32,350 bases of DNA from Tianweitania sp. UT-5YL-CI-8. GTDB taxonomy: Bacteria; Pseudomonadota; Alphaproteobacteria; Rhizobiales; Rhizobiaceae. Position numbers and translations under genes: made by a program. Below the pieces are notes generated by a model. It was not told the origin of the DNA. It made no database searches and saw only the letters and a list, made by a program, of their open reading frames with translations. The stretch lies in NCBI RefSeq assembly GCF_030010215.1, contig NZ_JASCRR010000029.1, positions 1-32,350 of the forward strand, in the 5' to 3' direction. Below are positions 16,392 through 24,822 of this stretch, piece by piece (positions within the stretch are counted from its first letter, which is position 1; each line of letters begins with the position of its first letter).

Positions 16392-17681
16392 CTACGCGCT
16401 GACGCGTTCGGCCGGCATGCCCTCGAATGACGACACTGTGCCAGCCCTTTCCAGAGAGGCGATCTGCTCGTTGGAATAGCCCAATACCTCAGAAAGGACC
16501 TGCCGCGTGTCCTGGCCCAGCATGGGCGGCGCCGTGTAGTGGGCGTCCTTCTGCGCAGCCAGCCCCTGCGCGGGACGAACGAGCCTGACCGGCCCGAGAT
16601 ATGGGCTGTGGATGGTCTGGACGAGACTCCTCTGCTTGACTATCTCGGAGGTCAACGCTTCCCCGACCGACTTGACGATGCCGGCCGGCACCTCTGCCGC
16701 GGTGAAGCTGTCCATCCAGCGGTCGCGCTTGTCCGACAGGAAGATATTCTCCAGGATAGGGATGAGATCCCTGCGATTCTTCGCCCTACCGTTTGCGGTG
16801 CGGAACCGCGCATCCTCGAAAAGGTCTGGTCGTCCGATGACTTGTTGGCACAGCGCTTTGAACTGCCGGTCATTGCCGATGGCCAGCGCAAACGAACCGT
16901 CCGAGCACGCGAAGATCTGGTAGGGGACGACAGTCGGGTGGGCGTTGCCGTAACGCTTGATCTCCGACTGGCTGTTCAGGTAGCCGCTGCCGACATTGAT
17001 GAGCAGGTTCAGCGCGCAATCGATGAGCGTCACATCGATGTGCTGCCCTTCGCCGGTTCGTTCCTTGTGGAACAACGCGGCGAGGATCGACTGGGTGGCG
17101 ATCATGCCGCAGGTGATGTCTACGATGGCGACGCCGAAGCGCAGGGGCTGGCCGTCAGCTTCGCCGGTGATGGCCATCAATCCGCTTTCGGCCTGAGCGA
17201 TGAAATCGTAGCCTGGCCGCCGCACTTCAGACGTATCGCGGCCATATCCGGAGATCGAGCAATAAACTACCCCGGGATTGATCTTGCTGATCTGCTCGTA
17301 GCCGATCTGCAGGCGCTCAGCTGTGCCGACGCGGAAATTCTCCACCACCACGTCGCACTGCGCCGCCAGTCGCCGCACGATCTCCAGCCCCTCCGGCGAT
17401 TTGAGGTCGAGCGCCAGAGACCGCTTGCCGCGATTCGCGCACATATAATAGGTGCTGACGCCCTTGTAGCTCGGCACGGACCAGGCGCGGGTGTCGTCGC
17501 CGCCGTCGACGTTCTCGATCTTCCAGACCTCGGCGCCAAGGTCGGCGAGGCTCATGGTCGCCCAAGGGCCTGCCAGGACGCGCGACAGGTCGAGAACCTT
17601 GATGCCCTCCAGCGGAAGCCTCTTCTTAGTCACGTTTTTCTCGGTCAATGTCCTGATCTCCCTGTCCTTCGATTTGAGCAT
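16392..17681 (-). CDS. CaiB/BaiF family III CoA-transferase
   Basis: A 429-residue family III CoA-transferase, which moves CoA between carboxylates through an enzyme-bound aspartyl thioester. Typical motifs are [47 protein letters not shown] and the catalytic Asp in [16 protein letters not shown]. The start was taken at the ATG at 17681; it has no clear RBS. A TTG at 17648 ([10 protein letters not shown]...) with GGGAG 9 bases upstream is a serious alternative. The longer frame to 17783 would run through the operator-like site D and was rejected. It stands alone on the minus strand and would activate a carboxylic acid for the acyl-CoA dehydrogenase and FadJ-like enzyme. Donor and acceptor are unknown. 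Confidence 0.92.
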   Translation of the reverse strand: MLKSKDREIRTLTEKNVTKKRLPLEGIKVLDLSRVLAGPWATMSLADLGAEVWKIENVDGGDDTRAWSVPSYKGVSTYYMCANRGKRSLALDLKSPEGLEIVRRLAAQCDVVVENFRVGTAERLQIGYEQISKINPGVVYCSISGYGRDTSEVRRPGYDFIAQAESGLMAITGEADGQPLRFGVAIVDITCGMIATQSILAALFHKERTGEGQHIDVTLIDCALNLLINVGSGYLNSQSEIKRYGNAHPTVVPYQIFACSDGSFALAIGNDRQFKALCQQVIGRPDLFEDARFRTANGRAKNRRDLIPILENIFLSDKRDRWMDSFTAAEVPAGIVKSVGEALTSEIVKQRSLVQTIHSPYLGPVRLVRPAQGLAAQKDAHYTAPPMLGQDTRQVLSEVLGYSNEQIASLERAGTVSSFEGMPAERVSA

Positions 17682-17693
17682 CGAAGTGTCTTT

Positions 17694-17707
17694 GAAACTT
17701 AATTCCG
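17694..17707 (-). promoter_or_regulatory. Putative IclR-type operator, site D (CoA-transferase)
   Basis: The plus strand reads GAAACTTAATTCCG, matching 13 of 14 positions of the consensus GGAACTTAATTCCG. It lies 12 bases upstream of the ATG at 17681 and 7 bases downstream of a possible -10, so it would cover the transcription start. That position suits a repressor site. Confidence 0.55.
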
Positions 17708-17714
17708 TTCTGTA

Positions 17715-17743
17715 GGGATACAGTCGATGGCGTGGCTGTTCAA
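17715..17743 (-). promoter_or_regulatory. Possible sigma-70 promoter of the CoA-transferase
   Basis: On the minus strand TTGAAC (17743-17738) and TATCCC (17720-17715) are separated by 17 bases. Both are partial matches to the sigma-70 consensus. The call is supported mainly by its position just upstream of site D. Confidence 0.3.
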
Positions 17744-17793
17744 TAGGGAAGGCGCACGCAAAGTTTAAGACCGCTACGATCACGCCGGACTAT

Positions 17794-17961
17794 ATGCTCT
17801 ATGTCGGCCAGGCGAGCGACCCCGCGGACCCTATACGCCTGCGGCTGCGGGGCAGTGGATTGCCGACCGGCACGCAGCACGGCAGGACGCTTGCCGAGTT
17901 CGCTCTTGACCTGCGGATGCGCATCAGCAGCACGCTGACGCCCAAGATCACCTTCGAGTAG
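17794..17961 (+). pseudogene. 55-codon orphan frame, possible gene remnant
   Basis: An open frame starts at ATG 17794 (MLYVGQASDPADPIRLRLRG) and ends at TAG 17961 (ISSTLTPKITFE). Codon choice looks coding, and the frame stays open upstream of the ATG (ITPDY before it), as if this were the 3' end of a longer gene. No RBS precedes the ATG and I recognise no family. It lies in the divergent spacer between the CoA-transferase and importer 1. Confidence 0.3.
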
Positions 17962-18269
17962 TTTCAGCCGTCCGGCGTATTGAAGAGGCGCCGCACATTA
18001 TAGTGAGGGCGGAGGCTGCGGTCTCAGGGCCCTGTCCGTTTGCGGCCGCCGCCGCGGCGGCAAGCCCCCATTACCTTGTGCGGAACATAATTCCGAAACT
18101 AATTGCGGCATTGCCGGTCGAGATGTAATGTAGCTCGCGGTCGGTAGGCCGGGGACGACCTGCTAGAACCCGGTTTGTGTGTAAGGGAGGACGTGTCGAT
18201 CTTGGTCGGCGAACTCCGTTTTGAGCTGCCGGACCAAGAGAAGCGATCTCGAACAGTGGGGAAATAACA
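17962..18269 (+). promoter_or_regulatory. Leader of ABC importer 1
   Basis: This 308-base gene-free stretch holds site E and a possible promoter. TTGCGG (18103-18108) and TAATGT (18126-18131) are 17 bases apart, just downstream of site E. GGGGA lies 7 bases before the first ATG of the solute-binding protein. The leader from the putative start to the ATG would be about 130 bases. No clear riboswitch fold was recognised. Confidence 0.35.
18082..18095 (+). promoter_or_regulatory. Putative IclR-type operator, site E (ABC importer 1)
   Basis: GGAACATAATTCCG matches the consensus at 13 of 14 positions and, with flanking C, is a near-perfect palindrome (CGGAA...TTCCG). A second, weaker copy (GAAACTAATTGCG) follows immediately, overlapping at 18095. 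It lies just upstream of the possible -35, unlike site D. The first gene of the unit starts 175 bases downstream. Confidence 0.55.
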
Positions 18270-19397
18270 ATGATGAATTTGCGAATGGATCGGCGCGGCC
18301 TGTTGAAAGCGGGCTTGTCAACAACTGCGATTCTCGCCGCGCCGGCGATTATCTCCTCGAAAGCGCTGGCTTCGTCCGGTGAACTGCGTCTGCTTTCGTT
18401 TGCCGGGATGAACACGGGTCCGGTCCTCGATCAGTTCACCAAGGACACCGGCATCAAGGCCACCTTGGTTGCCATCAGCGAGAACGACGACATGTTTGCG
18501 CAGGCCAAGCTGATGCGCGGCACGCCGGAGGAATGCGACCTCGCCGAGCCGGCCAGCACCACGCTGCCTCTCTGGTACGACAACGAACTCCTGAAGCCGA
18601 TGGATCCGACCAAACTGTCGATCGGCAATGTCACGCCAGGCATGCCTGGCACCAAGGAGGGGGATAGCGGTTATATTGACGGTAACTTGCTCTATGCTTC
18701 TGTCCTCTGGGGCGGTGAAGGCATGGGTTATGCCAAGGATGTCAAGGGGCATGGCTATGGCGAGGCAAGCCTGGCCGACGCCTTCAACCCTGAATTCGTT
18801 GGCCAGGTGACGGTTCGCGGCCACTCGGCCCTGGCCGCGCTCGGCCGCGTTCTGGACGGGCAGGGCAAGCTGCCGCACCCCTTCATCGAGTCCTATAAGG
18901 ACGAGACGAAAATGCGCGCCAACTTTGACATCATCCTGGCCGAGGCGATCAAGGCTAAGCCGAATATCGCCCAGTTCTGGACCAACGACAACGACGGCAC
19001 TGCGGCGTTCACCGCCAATGGTGCCCGTGTCGGCATCATCTGGGAATCGATCGGTCGCCGGCTGGCCTCCGAAGGAGTGCGCTATGTGGCGCCCAAGGAA
19101 GGCACGTTCGGCTGGAACCAGGGCTTCGTGATGCTGAAAGGTGGCAAGAACACCGAGCAAGCTTACGAGTTCATCAAATACATGTCGACGCCGCAGCATT
19201 CGATGAAGTGGGCCGTCGCCAATGTCGGGCTGCCAAGCGCCGTCGGCGCGATGGAACTTCTCGACGAGGAGAGCAAGAAGTTCACCGCCGCCGCCTATCC
19301 GGGCGACGCCGTGGCCAACATATGGTGGTGGCCGCCGCAGGATCCCTGGTTCATTAAGCTGCGCAGCGAATACGCCGACAAGTGGAGGTCGGCCTGA
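18270..19397 (+). CDS. Polyamine-type ABC transporter substrate-binding protein (importer 1)
   Basis: A 375-residue periplasmic binding protein of the PotD/family 1 extracellular type. It opens with a Tat-type signal: MDRRGLLKAGL, a hydrophobic stretch (AILAAPAII) and a likely cleavage after KALAS near residue 35. The mature part starts GELRLLSFAGMN and contains ENDDMFAQAKLMRG, LYASVLWGGEGMGYAKDV and VGIIWESIGRRLASEG. The C-terminal WWWPPQDPWFIKLRSEYADKW is rich in aromatics. It is first in a four-gene operon with ATPase and two permeases. The ligand is not predictable; spermidine/putrescine, opine-like or other small cationic compounds are known for the family. A strong hairpin follows the stop, a common device to give the binding protein more mRNA than the membrane parts. 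Confidence 0.9.
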   Translation: MMNLRMDRRGLLKAGLSTTAILAAPAIISSKALASSGELRLLSFAGMNTGPVLDQFTKDTGIKATLVAISENDDMFAQAKLMRGTPEECDLAEPASTTLPLWYDNELLKPMDPTKLSIGNVTPGMPGTKEGDSGYIDGNLLYASVLWGGEGMGYAKDVKGHGYGEASLADAFNPEFVGQVTVRGHSALAALGRVLDGQGKLPHPFIESYKDETKMRANFDIILAEAIKAKPNIAQFWTNDNDGTAAFTANGARVGIIWESIGRRLASEGVRYVAPKEGTFGWNQGFVMLKGGKNTEQAYEFIKYMSTPQHSMKWAVANVGLPSAVGAMELLDEESKKFTAAAYPGDAVANIWWWPPQDPWFIKLRSEYADKWRSA

Positions 19398-19420
19398 CGG
19401 CAGGCGTTTTGACCTTAAAA

Positions 19421-19448
19421 GCAGGCTGCTTCAAGGAGAGCAGCCTGC
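19421..19448 (+). terminator. Intra-operon hairpin after the binding-protein gene (importer 1)
   Basis: A perfect 10-bp stem GCAGGCTGCT/AGCAGCCTGC with an 8-base loop lies 23 bases after the stop of the binding protein. No T-run follows, so it is more likely an mRNA-stabilising or attenuating structure than a full terminator. Importer 2 has a counterpart at the same operon position. Confidence 0.6.
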
Positions 19449-19523
19449 CGGTCCCCGCGCAAACGAGCGCAAGGGGCTGAACGACAGAAAACAAGCAACA
19501 AAACAACCAATGAGGCGCATGAG

Positions 19524-20624
19524 ATGGGTGAAGGCGTTGACCTTTCATCGGTCAGCATCGACTTCGGCAATTTCCGCGCTGTCGATAATGTTTCCGTTGA
19601 GATCAAGCCCGGGGAGTTCTTCTCCTTCCTGGGGCCGTCTGGCTGTGGAAAGACCACCATTCTGCGGATGGTTTCCGGGTTTCTCGATCCGACAGCCGGC
19701 CAGATTTCCATCGGCGGCCGCCCGATGAACGGCATCGGGCCGAACAAGCGCCCGACCTCGCTCATTTTCCAAAATTTGGCGCTGTTCCCGCTGATGCCTG
19801 TCTGGGAGAATATCGCCTTCGGTCTGCGCGTGCGCGGCATTGGTAAGGCGGAGCGTCGCAAGAAAGCTGAAGAACTGCTTCGCATTGTCGATCTGCCGGA
19901 TGCGGGCGACAAGATGGTGGGTCAGCTTTCCGGAGGACAGAAGCAGCGTATCGCCATCGCCCGCGCGCTCGCCGTCGAGCCCAAGGTGATGCTGCTCGAC
20001 GAACCGCTATCGGCGCTCGACCTGAAGCTGCGGCAGCACATGCGGGCCGAACTGCGCGCCATCCAGGAGCGAACCAGCGTCACCTTCATCTACATTACCC
20101 ACGACCAGGGCGAGGCGCTCGCCATGTCCGATCGCGTCGGCGTGATGTCGCGGGGCCGGCTGCGGCAGGTCGACACGCCCGAGATGATCTACAATGCGCC
20201 GGCGGACAGTTTCGTGGCGTCCTTTGTCGGCGAAAACGCGGTCATGGACGGCGCCGTAGAAGGCTACCAGGGCGAATTCGTGCGCTTCAAGACGGTTGAC
20301 GGCGTGTTCCTCGGGCGGCCAGGTCCCGGCGTGATGCCAGCGGCCAAGAGCCGCCTGTTCATCCGCCCCGAAAGCATTCGCATCGGTGGGCAGCCCGGCG
20401 CCAACGCGGTTTCGACAACCATCACCAGCGTCGTGTTCGAGGGCAACGTGATCAGCATTGTTGGCCACACGGCCGGCGGTTCTCACATCACGACGCAGTC
20501 GACCAACACCTTCGGGTCGGCGCGCCCGCAGGTGGGCGATCAGGCGACCTTCTCTTTCGATCCTTCGGAAGCGAGAGTCCTGATCTCCGAGGATGCCGCC
20601 AAGGTCCCGGCGGGGGGGCACTGA
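19524..20624 (+). CDS. PotA-type ABC transporter ATPase (importer 1)
   Basis: A 366-residue ATP-binding subunit that powers import at the inner membrane. Walker A is GPSGCGKTT (near 37), the Q-loop is in LIFQNLALFP, the signature is LSGGQKQRIAIARAL, and Walker B is VMLLDEPLSALD, followed by the H-loop THDQGEA. The C-terminal part (about 245-360) is a TOBE-like regulatory domain, as in PotA and MalK relatives. GAGG lies 8 bases before the ATG. It is followed 2 bases after its stop by the first permease, so translation is probably coupled. Confidence 0.95.
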   Translation: MGEGVDLSSVSIDFGNFRAVDNVSVEIKPGEFFSFLGPSGCGKTTILRMVSGFLDPTAGQISIGGRPMNGIGPNKRPTSLIFQNLALFPLMPVWENIAFGLRVRGIGKAERRKKAEELLRIVDLPDAGDKMVGQLSGGQKQRIAIARALAVEPKVMLLDEPLSALDLKLRQHMRAELRAIQERTSVTFIYITHDQGEALAMSDRVGVMSRGRLRQVDTPEMIYNAPADSFVASFVGENAVMDGAVEGYQGEFVRFKTVDGVFLGRPGPGVMPAAKSRLFIRPESIRIGGQPGANAVSTTITSVVFEGNVISIVGHTAGGSHITTQSTNTFGSARPQVGDQATFSFDPSEARVLISEDAAKVPAGGH

Positions 20625-20626
20625 TC

Positions 20627-21538
20627 GTGCGAGGCCTCGTTCGACGCTACGGACTTGCCCTCACGGCGATCTTCATCGGCATTTCGGCGTTCTGGATGCT
20701 GGCGCTGGTCTGGCTGCCCTACTCCATCATGGTCGAGCAGTCGTTCCGCCACTACCTTCCGTTCAGCCAGATTGGCGGGCCGACCGACGTTTACACGATG
20801 GCCAACTACCTCTCCCTTTTCGAAACCTCCGCCATGAAGGACCTCCTGGGGTTCACTATCCCCATTACAGTCTACATCTTCCTGACGACCATTTTTTACA
20901 GCATCGTCGTTACCGCCCTGTGTGCCGCGCTCGCCTACCCGCTTGCCTGGTACTTGGCGAAGCGGGCTCCTGTGCAGACGGTGCCAATGCTCATCATGCT
21001 CCTGATCATACCGATGTTCGTCAGCGAACTGCTGCGAACCTATGCGTGGTTCATCCTCCTCGCCTTTTCCGGGCCGCTGAATGTGCTGATGGAACTCGTC
21101 GGCTTGCAGAAGGTCCGTTGGATCGCCGGTTACAACGGCGTCCTCGTCGGAATGGTCTACACCTACCTGCTCTTCATGTTCTTCCCGATCTACAACAGCC
21201 TGACCTCGCTGGACAACAACCAGGTGGAGGCGGCTCAAGATCTCGGTGCCAAATGGTGGACGGTGCATCGGCTCGTTGCCATTCCTCATGCCAAGGCAGG
21301 CATCAGTTCCGGCTGCACTATGGTGTTCATGTTCGCGGTTGGATCGATCCTCGTGCCGCAGCTCCTGGGATCGCCCTCGTCGCGGTGGTTCACTGAAGTG
21401 ATTATACGCACCATGTTCGAGAGCCAGGACTGGAACGCGGCGGCGGCTTATTCCTTCCTGCTGCTGCTGGTTTGCATCGTCTTCGTCTCACTTATGATGC
21501 GGGTCTTCCGCGTCCATCTCTCGGATATAGCGAAGTAG
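20627..21538 (+). CDS. PotB-type ABC permease (importer 1), GTG start
   Basis: A 303-residue inner-membrane protein with about six hydrophobic segments (first at ALTAIFIGISAFWMLALVW, last at AYSFLLLLVCIVFVSLMM). The EAA loop that contacts the ATPase is visible as EAAQDLGAKWWTVHRLVAIPHAKAG near residue 205. The start is GTG at 20627, directly behind the ATPase stop with a G-rich RBS. It pairs with the next gene as a heterodimeric channel. The family assignment is clear; the substrate is not. Confidence 0.94.
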   Translation: MRGLVRRYGLALTAIFIGISAFWMLALVWLPYSIMVEQSFRHYLPFSQIGGPTDVYTMANYLSLFETSAMKDLLGFTIPITVYIFLTTIFYSIVVTALCAALAYPLAWYLAKRAPVQTVPMLIMLLIIPMFVSELLRTYAWFILLAFSGPLNVLMELVGLQKVRWIAGYNGVLVGMVYTYLLFMFFPIYNSLTSLDNNQVEAAQDLGAKWWTVHRLVAIPHAKAGISSGCTMVFMFAVGSILVPQLLGSPSSRWFTEVIIRTMFESQDWNAAAAYSFLLLLVCIVFVSLMMRVFRVHLSDIAK

Positions 21539-21551
21539 GGGCACGCGGATC

Positions 21552-22403
21552 ATGGCTGGAACACCGAGCCGCATCGTCTTGCAGGTCTTTTTTGCGATTA
21601 TGCTGGCATTTCTGCTATTGCCTCTTGTGGTGACGGCAGGCGCGGCGCTGAACGATTCGATCTTCCCCTCCGTATGGCCTTGGCGTGGTTTCACCACGCG
21701 CTGGTTCATCGACCTCGCAAACAACGATCGGTTCTTGGTCGCCGTCCGCAACACCGTCGTCATCGCCCTGGGCGTCGTGGCCATGGCGGTGCCGATCGGC
21801 GCAGCCGCCGCCATCATCCTCAACAATGCCGGTGGCAAGAGTCGCGGGTTCCTTTATGGCATCATGACGGCGCCGATCCTGACGCCAGGCGCCGTGGTCG
21901 GCATCTCTACGCTTCTGTTCTGGCGCGGCGCGGACGTGCCGCCCGGCCTCCTGGTCACCACCTTCGGGCAGGTGTCGATAATCGCCGCCTATGTCATGCT
22001 CTTGGTCTATGCCCGCCTGCAGAGTTTCGACCGCGCGCAGGAAGAGGCGGCGCTCGACCTCGGCGCCAACCACGGCCAGGTCCTGTGGATGATCCTGTTC
22101 CCGCACTTGCGGCCGGCGCTGTTCATGGGCGCGGTGATCTCGTTCCTGCAATCCACCGAGAGCTTCAACGTGCCGCTGTTCACTCGCGGGGGGCAGGAAA
22201 CGGTGATGATCTATGTTGCTTCGCAGGTGCGCACGCTGTTGACGCCGATGGTCAATGCCCTGGCCCTCCTGATCCTGGTGGTCACCTTGGTCTGCGCCGT
22301 GCTTTACGAGATTTTCCGCAGGCGTGAACTGCGGATTCGGATGCAGCAGGAAATCGCCGCCCGGGAGGCGGAAGCCCGGGAGAATGCCGCCATCGCGGTA
22401 TGA
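21552..22403 (+). CDS. PotC-type ABC permease (importer 1)
   Basis: A 283-residue inner-membrane permease with about six hydrophobic helices. The first is VFFAIMLAFLLLPLVVTAG. The EAA loop reads EEAALDLGANHGQVLWMILFPHLRPAL near residue 165. The C-terminal tail is charged (REAEARENAAIAV). It starts 13 bases after the PotB-type gene and closes operon 1. It forms the channel with that subunit and the ATPase. Confidence 0.94.
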   Translation: MAGTPSRIVLQVFFAIMLAFLLLPLVVTAGAALNDSIFPSVWPWRGFTTRWFIDLANNDRFLVAVRNTVVIALGVVAMAVPIGAAAAIILNNAGGKSRGFLYGIMTAPILTPGAVVGISTLLFWRGADVPPGLLVTTFGQVSIIAAYVMLLVYARLQSFDRAQEEAALDLGANHGQVLWMILFPHLRPALFMGAVISFLQSTESFNVPLFTRGGQETVMIYVASQVRTLLTPMVNALALLILVVTLVCAVLYEIFRRRELRIRMQQEIAAREAEARENAAIAV

Positions 22404-22726
22404 CGTGTCGCGGGCATCGAGCCGGCTGCAGCATGCCGATCTCCGATCCGGCCGGCGGCCCCGCCAGACGGCTGCAACCAGCCCTACCCATGTTCCGCCG
22501 GCCTAGCCGCGAGCTCCAGCGTTGCCGCGGCGTGGCCTCTCGCGTGGCGGTGCAAGGGGGACGCCAGCCACCCCCCCCCCGCCGAAGCTCGAGCCCACCC
22601 TCGGCAGAATCGTCGATGTAAGCGTCGGCGCATTTGAAAAACAAAGCGATACCGGAATTAAGTTTTAGTTCTGTGTTGCCAGACAAGCCTCTTCTTTGTA
22701 AGATCGGGAAAGAAATGGAGCTTGCG
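22404..22726 (+). promoter_or_regulatory. Spacer upstream of the flavin monooxygenase
   Basis: A 323-base gene-free spacer between importer 1 and the monooxygenase. It contains a C10 homopolymer (22571-22580), operator-like site F (22653-22666) and the monooxygenase RBS GGAG at 22717-22720. No T-tailed terminator for importer 1 was seen. The separate operator suggests the monooxygenase has its own promoter. Confidence 0.4.
22653..22666 (-). promoter_or_regulatory. Putative IclR-type operator, site F (flavin monooxygenase)
   Basis: The plus strand reads CGGAATTAAGTTTT; its reverse complement AAAACTTAATTCCG matches the consensus GGAACTTAATTCCG at 12 of 14 positions, with one half intact and the outer half degenerate. 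It lies 60 bases before the chosen monooxygenase start and inside a longer rejected open frame. Confidence 0.45.
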
Positions 22727-24046
22727 ATGTCACGAGAGATGCACCTTGTCGGCTATTGTTGTGTCACCCCGACATGGCACCACAACGGCGCATGGCGGCA
22801 TTTCGAGAGCGACGGCATAGATGCGCTCGATCCCGCTCGGTATGAGACCATCGCCCGCATCCTTGAGCGCGGCAAATTCGACGGCATGTTCATCGTCGAC
22901 ACGCTGATGGTGAACGACCAGCACGGCAAATCGTTCGCGCCGAACCTGCGGGAGCCCGGGCAGACCTGGCTGCTGGAGCCGATGCAGTTGCTGTCGGCGA
23001 TCGCCCGGGTGACGACGCATCTCGGCCTTTCCGCCACGATGTCTACGTCCTTCTACCACCCCTACCACATCGCCCGCGCTTTCGCGACGCTGGACCATAT
23101 CAGCGGCGGCCGTGCGGCCTGGAATGTCGTCACCTCCACTAACGACAACGAGGCGAAGAATTTCGGCCAGGATGCACTGCTCGACAAGTCCATCCGTTAC
23201 GACGTCGCCGACGAAGTCGTCGAGGCATGCCAGGCCCTGTGGAGAAGCTGGGAAGACGGTGCGCTGATCCACGATCGAGAAAACGGCATCTACGCCGATC
23301 CTTCCAAGGTCCACTACGTCCACTACGAGGGAAAGTACGTAAAGACCCGCGGCCCGTTGACGACGCCGCACTCGCCCCAGACTTCGCCGGTCATCATGCA
23401 GGCCGGCTCGTCCGACCGCGGCCGGCAGTTCGGCGCGCGCTGGGCCGAGGTGGTCTTCACCCTTCACGCCGACAAGAAACGCATGCAGGCGTTCTACGGC
23501 GACATGAAATCGCGCATCGTCAACGCCGGCCGGGATCCCGGGCATTGCGCCATTCTTCCCGGCATCGACATCGTGATCGGCGAGACCGAGTCGATCGCCC
23601 GGGAAAAGGCGGACTATCTGAATTCGCTGGTCAGCGCCGAACTCGGCGTGGCCGAGATTTCCAATGCCATCGGCGTCGACCTGTCCCAGTACCCGTTGGA
23701 CAAGCCGCTGCACGACATGGAGATCACCCAGGGCGCGCGCGGCATGCTCGATGTCATCTTGCAGGGCGCATCAGACAAGTCGCTGCGGGATGCCGGCTAT
23801 CTATGGGGCGTCAGCCAGATGTCGCCGCAGGTCATCGGCACGCCGACGATGATTGCCGACTTCCTGCAGGAGCATTTCGAAGCGGAAGCCTGCGACGGCT
23901 TCATCATCTGTCCGTCGCTTAGCCCGACCTCCTATGCCCAGTTCGTTTCGGGCGTTGTGCCGGAGTTGCAACGGCGCGGCATCTACCGCAAGGACTATAC
24001 TGGCCGCACCTTCCGCGAGAACCTGCGCGACCATGGAGCAGGCTGA
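22727..24046 (+). CDS. NtaA/SnaA/DszA-family FMN-dependent monooxygenase
   Basis: A 439-residue luciferase-like (LLM) flavin monooxygenase of the NtaA/SnaA/DszA subgroup, which uses reduced FMN and oxygen on sulfur- or nitrogen-containing compounds. Visible landmarks are [17 protein letters not shown] near the start, [72 protein letters not shown] and a C-terminal [10 protein letters not shown]. Length is normal for the subgroup. The start at 22727 has GGAG 6 bases upstream; longer frames to 22715 or 22634 exist, but the latter would include operator-like site F. Two-component enzymes need a flavin reductase; one is encoded at 28911-29432. It is followed closely by the RutE-like gene. NTA, EDTA and dibenzothiophene sulfone are known substrates of relatives; the one here is unknown. 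Confidence 0.92.
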   Translation: MSREMHLVGYCCVTPTWHHNGAWRHFESDGIDALDPARYETIARILERGKFDGMFIVDTLMVNDQHGKSFAPNLREPGQTWLLEPMQLLSAIARVTTHLGLSATMSTSFYHPYHIARAFATLDHISGGRAAWNVVTSTNDNEAKNFGQDALLDKSIRYDVADEVVEACQALWRSWEDGALIHDRENGIYADPSKVHYVHYEGKYVKTRGPLTTPHSPQTSPVIMQAGSSDRGRQFGARWAEVVFTLHADKKRMQAFYGDMKSRIVNAGRDPGHCAILPGIDIVIGETESIAREKADYLNSLVSAELGVAEISNAIGVDLSQYPLDKPLHDMEITQGARGMLDVILQGASDKSLRDAGYLWGVSQMSPQVIGTPTMIADFLQEHFEAEACDGFIICPSLSPTSYAQFVSGVVPELQRRGIYRKDYTGRTFRENLRDHGAG

Positions 24047-24104
24047 TGCGTACGGCGGGAAGGGCATGCGAGCGCCGAACCGCGAGACCGTCATTGGACA
24101 AGCC

Positions 24105-24704
24105 ATGTTGAACAACAGGAGTTTCTTGCCCGACGAAGCGCTCGATAAGTTGTTCCGTTCGGCCCGGACGCCCAATGGGTGGCTAAACGAGGCGATCCCG
24201 GATACCACTCTGCACGCGCTTTACGACCTAGTGAAGATGGGCCCGACATCGGCCAACTGCTCGCCTGCCCGTTTCGTGTTCGTGCGCACGGCCGAGGCCA
24301 AGGAAAAGCTGAAGCCGGCGCTATCGTCAGGCAATCTGGCGAAGACCATGAGCGCGCCGGTGACGGTGATCGTCGCCTATGACGCCAAGTTCCACTACAA
24401 GCTTCCGGTGCTGTTTCCCCATTCCGACGCCAAGTCCTGGTTCACCTCCTCGCCGGAATTGGCGGAAGAGACGGCGTTCCGAAACGGCACCTTGCAGGGC
24501 GCCTATCTGATCGTGGCGGCACGTGCGCTCGGGCTGGACGCCGGGCCGATGTCCGGCTTCAAGCGGAACGTGGTCGACGATATGTTCTTCGCAGGCACCG
24601 ACTGGCGCTCGAACTTCCTGGTGAACCTCGGACGCAGCGATCCGTCAACGCTGTTCGGCCGTCTGCCGCGCCTGCCGTTCGAGGAAGCGTGCAAAATAGT
24701 GTGA
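24105..24704 (+). CDS. RutE-like nitroreductase family protein (probable semialdehyde reductase)
   Basis: A 199-residue FMN protein of the nitroreductase superfamily, closest in appearance to RutE, the NADPH-dependent malonic semialdehyde reductase of the Rut pyrimidine pathway. Hallmarks are [78 protein letters not shown] and [11 protein letters not shown]. The start was taken at ATG 24105 with GGA 6 bases upstream. In-frame ATGs at 24066 and 24033 (the latter overlapping the monooxygenase stop) are possible. Close linkage to the monooxygenase implies one operon. The other rut genes are absent, so a role in this island, reducing a semialdehyde product, is inference. Confidence 0.88.
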   Translation: MLNNRSFLPDEALDKLFRSARTPNGWLNEAIPDTTLHALYDLVKMGPTSANCSPARFVFVRTAEAKEKLKPALSSGNLAKTMSAPVTVIVAYDAKFHYKLPVLFPHSDAKSWFTSSPELAEETAFRNGTLQGAYLIVAARALGLDAGPMSGFKRNVVDDMFFAGTDWRSNFLVNLGRSDPSTLFGRLPRLPFEEACKIV

Positions 24705-24710
24705 GTTCGC

Positions 24711-24725
24711 CGGAATTTAATTCCG
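24711..24725 (+). promoter_or_regulatory. Putative IclR-type operator, site G (ABC importer 2)
   Basis: CGGAATTTAATTCCG is palindromic except for its central base and is the cleanest copy in the window. It lies 7 bases after the RutE-like gene stop and 97 bases before the importer 2 binding-protein gene. TTGTCA at about 24739 may serve as -35, but no good -10 was found. Confidence 0.6.
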
Positions 24726-24822
24726 TCGTCGACAGTTTTGTCAGCCTTGCTAGCTTGATGAGAACATCAAGTCTACCTAGTGCGCAAAGCTTAACAACAA
24801 AAAGGAAAATGGGGATATTCAC

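Noticed and set aside
16539-17702. Plus-strand open frame of 387 codons
   Set aside because: Antisense to the CoA-transferase, which has clear family motifs.
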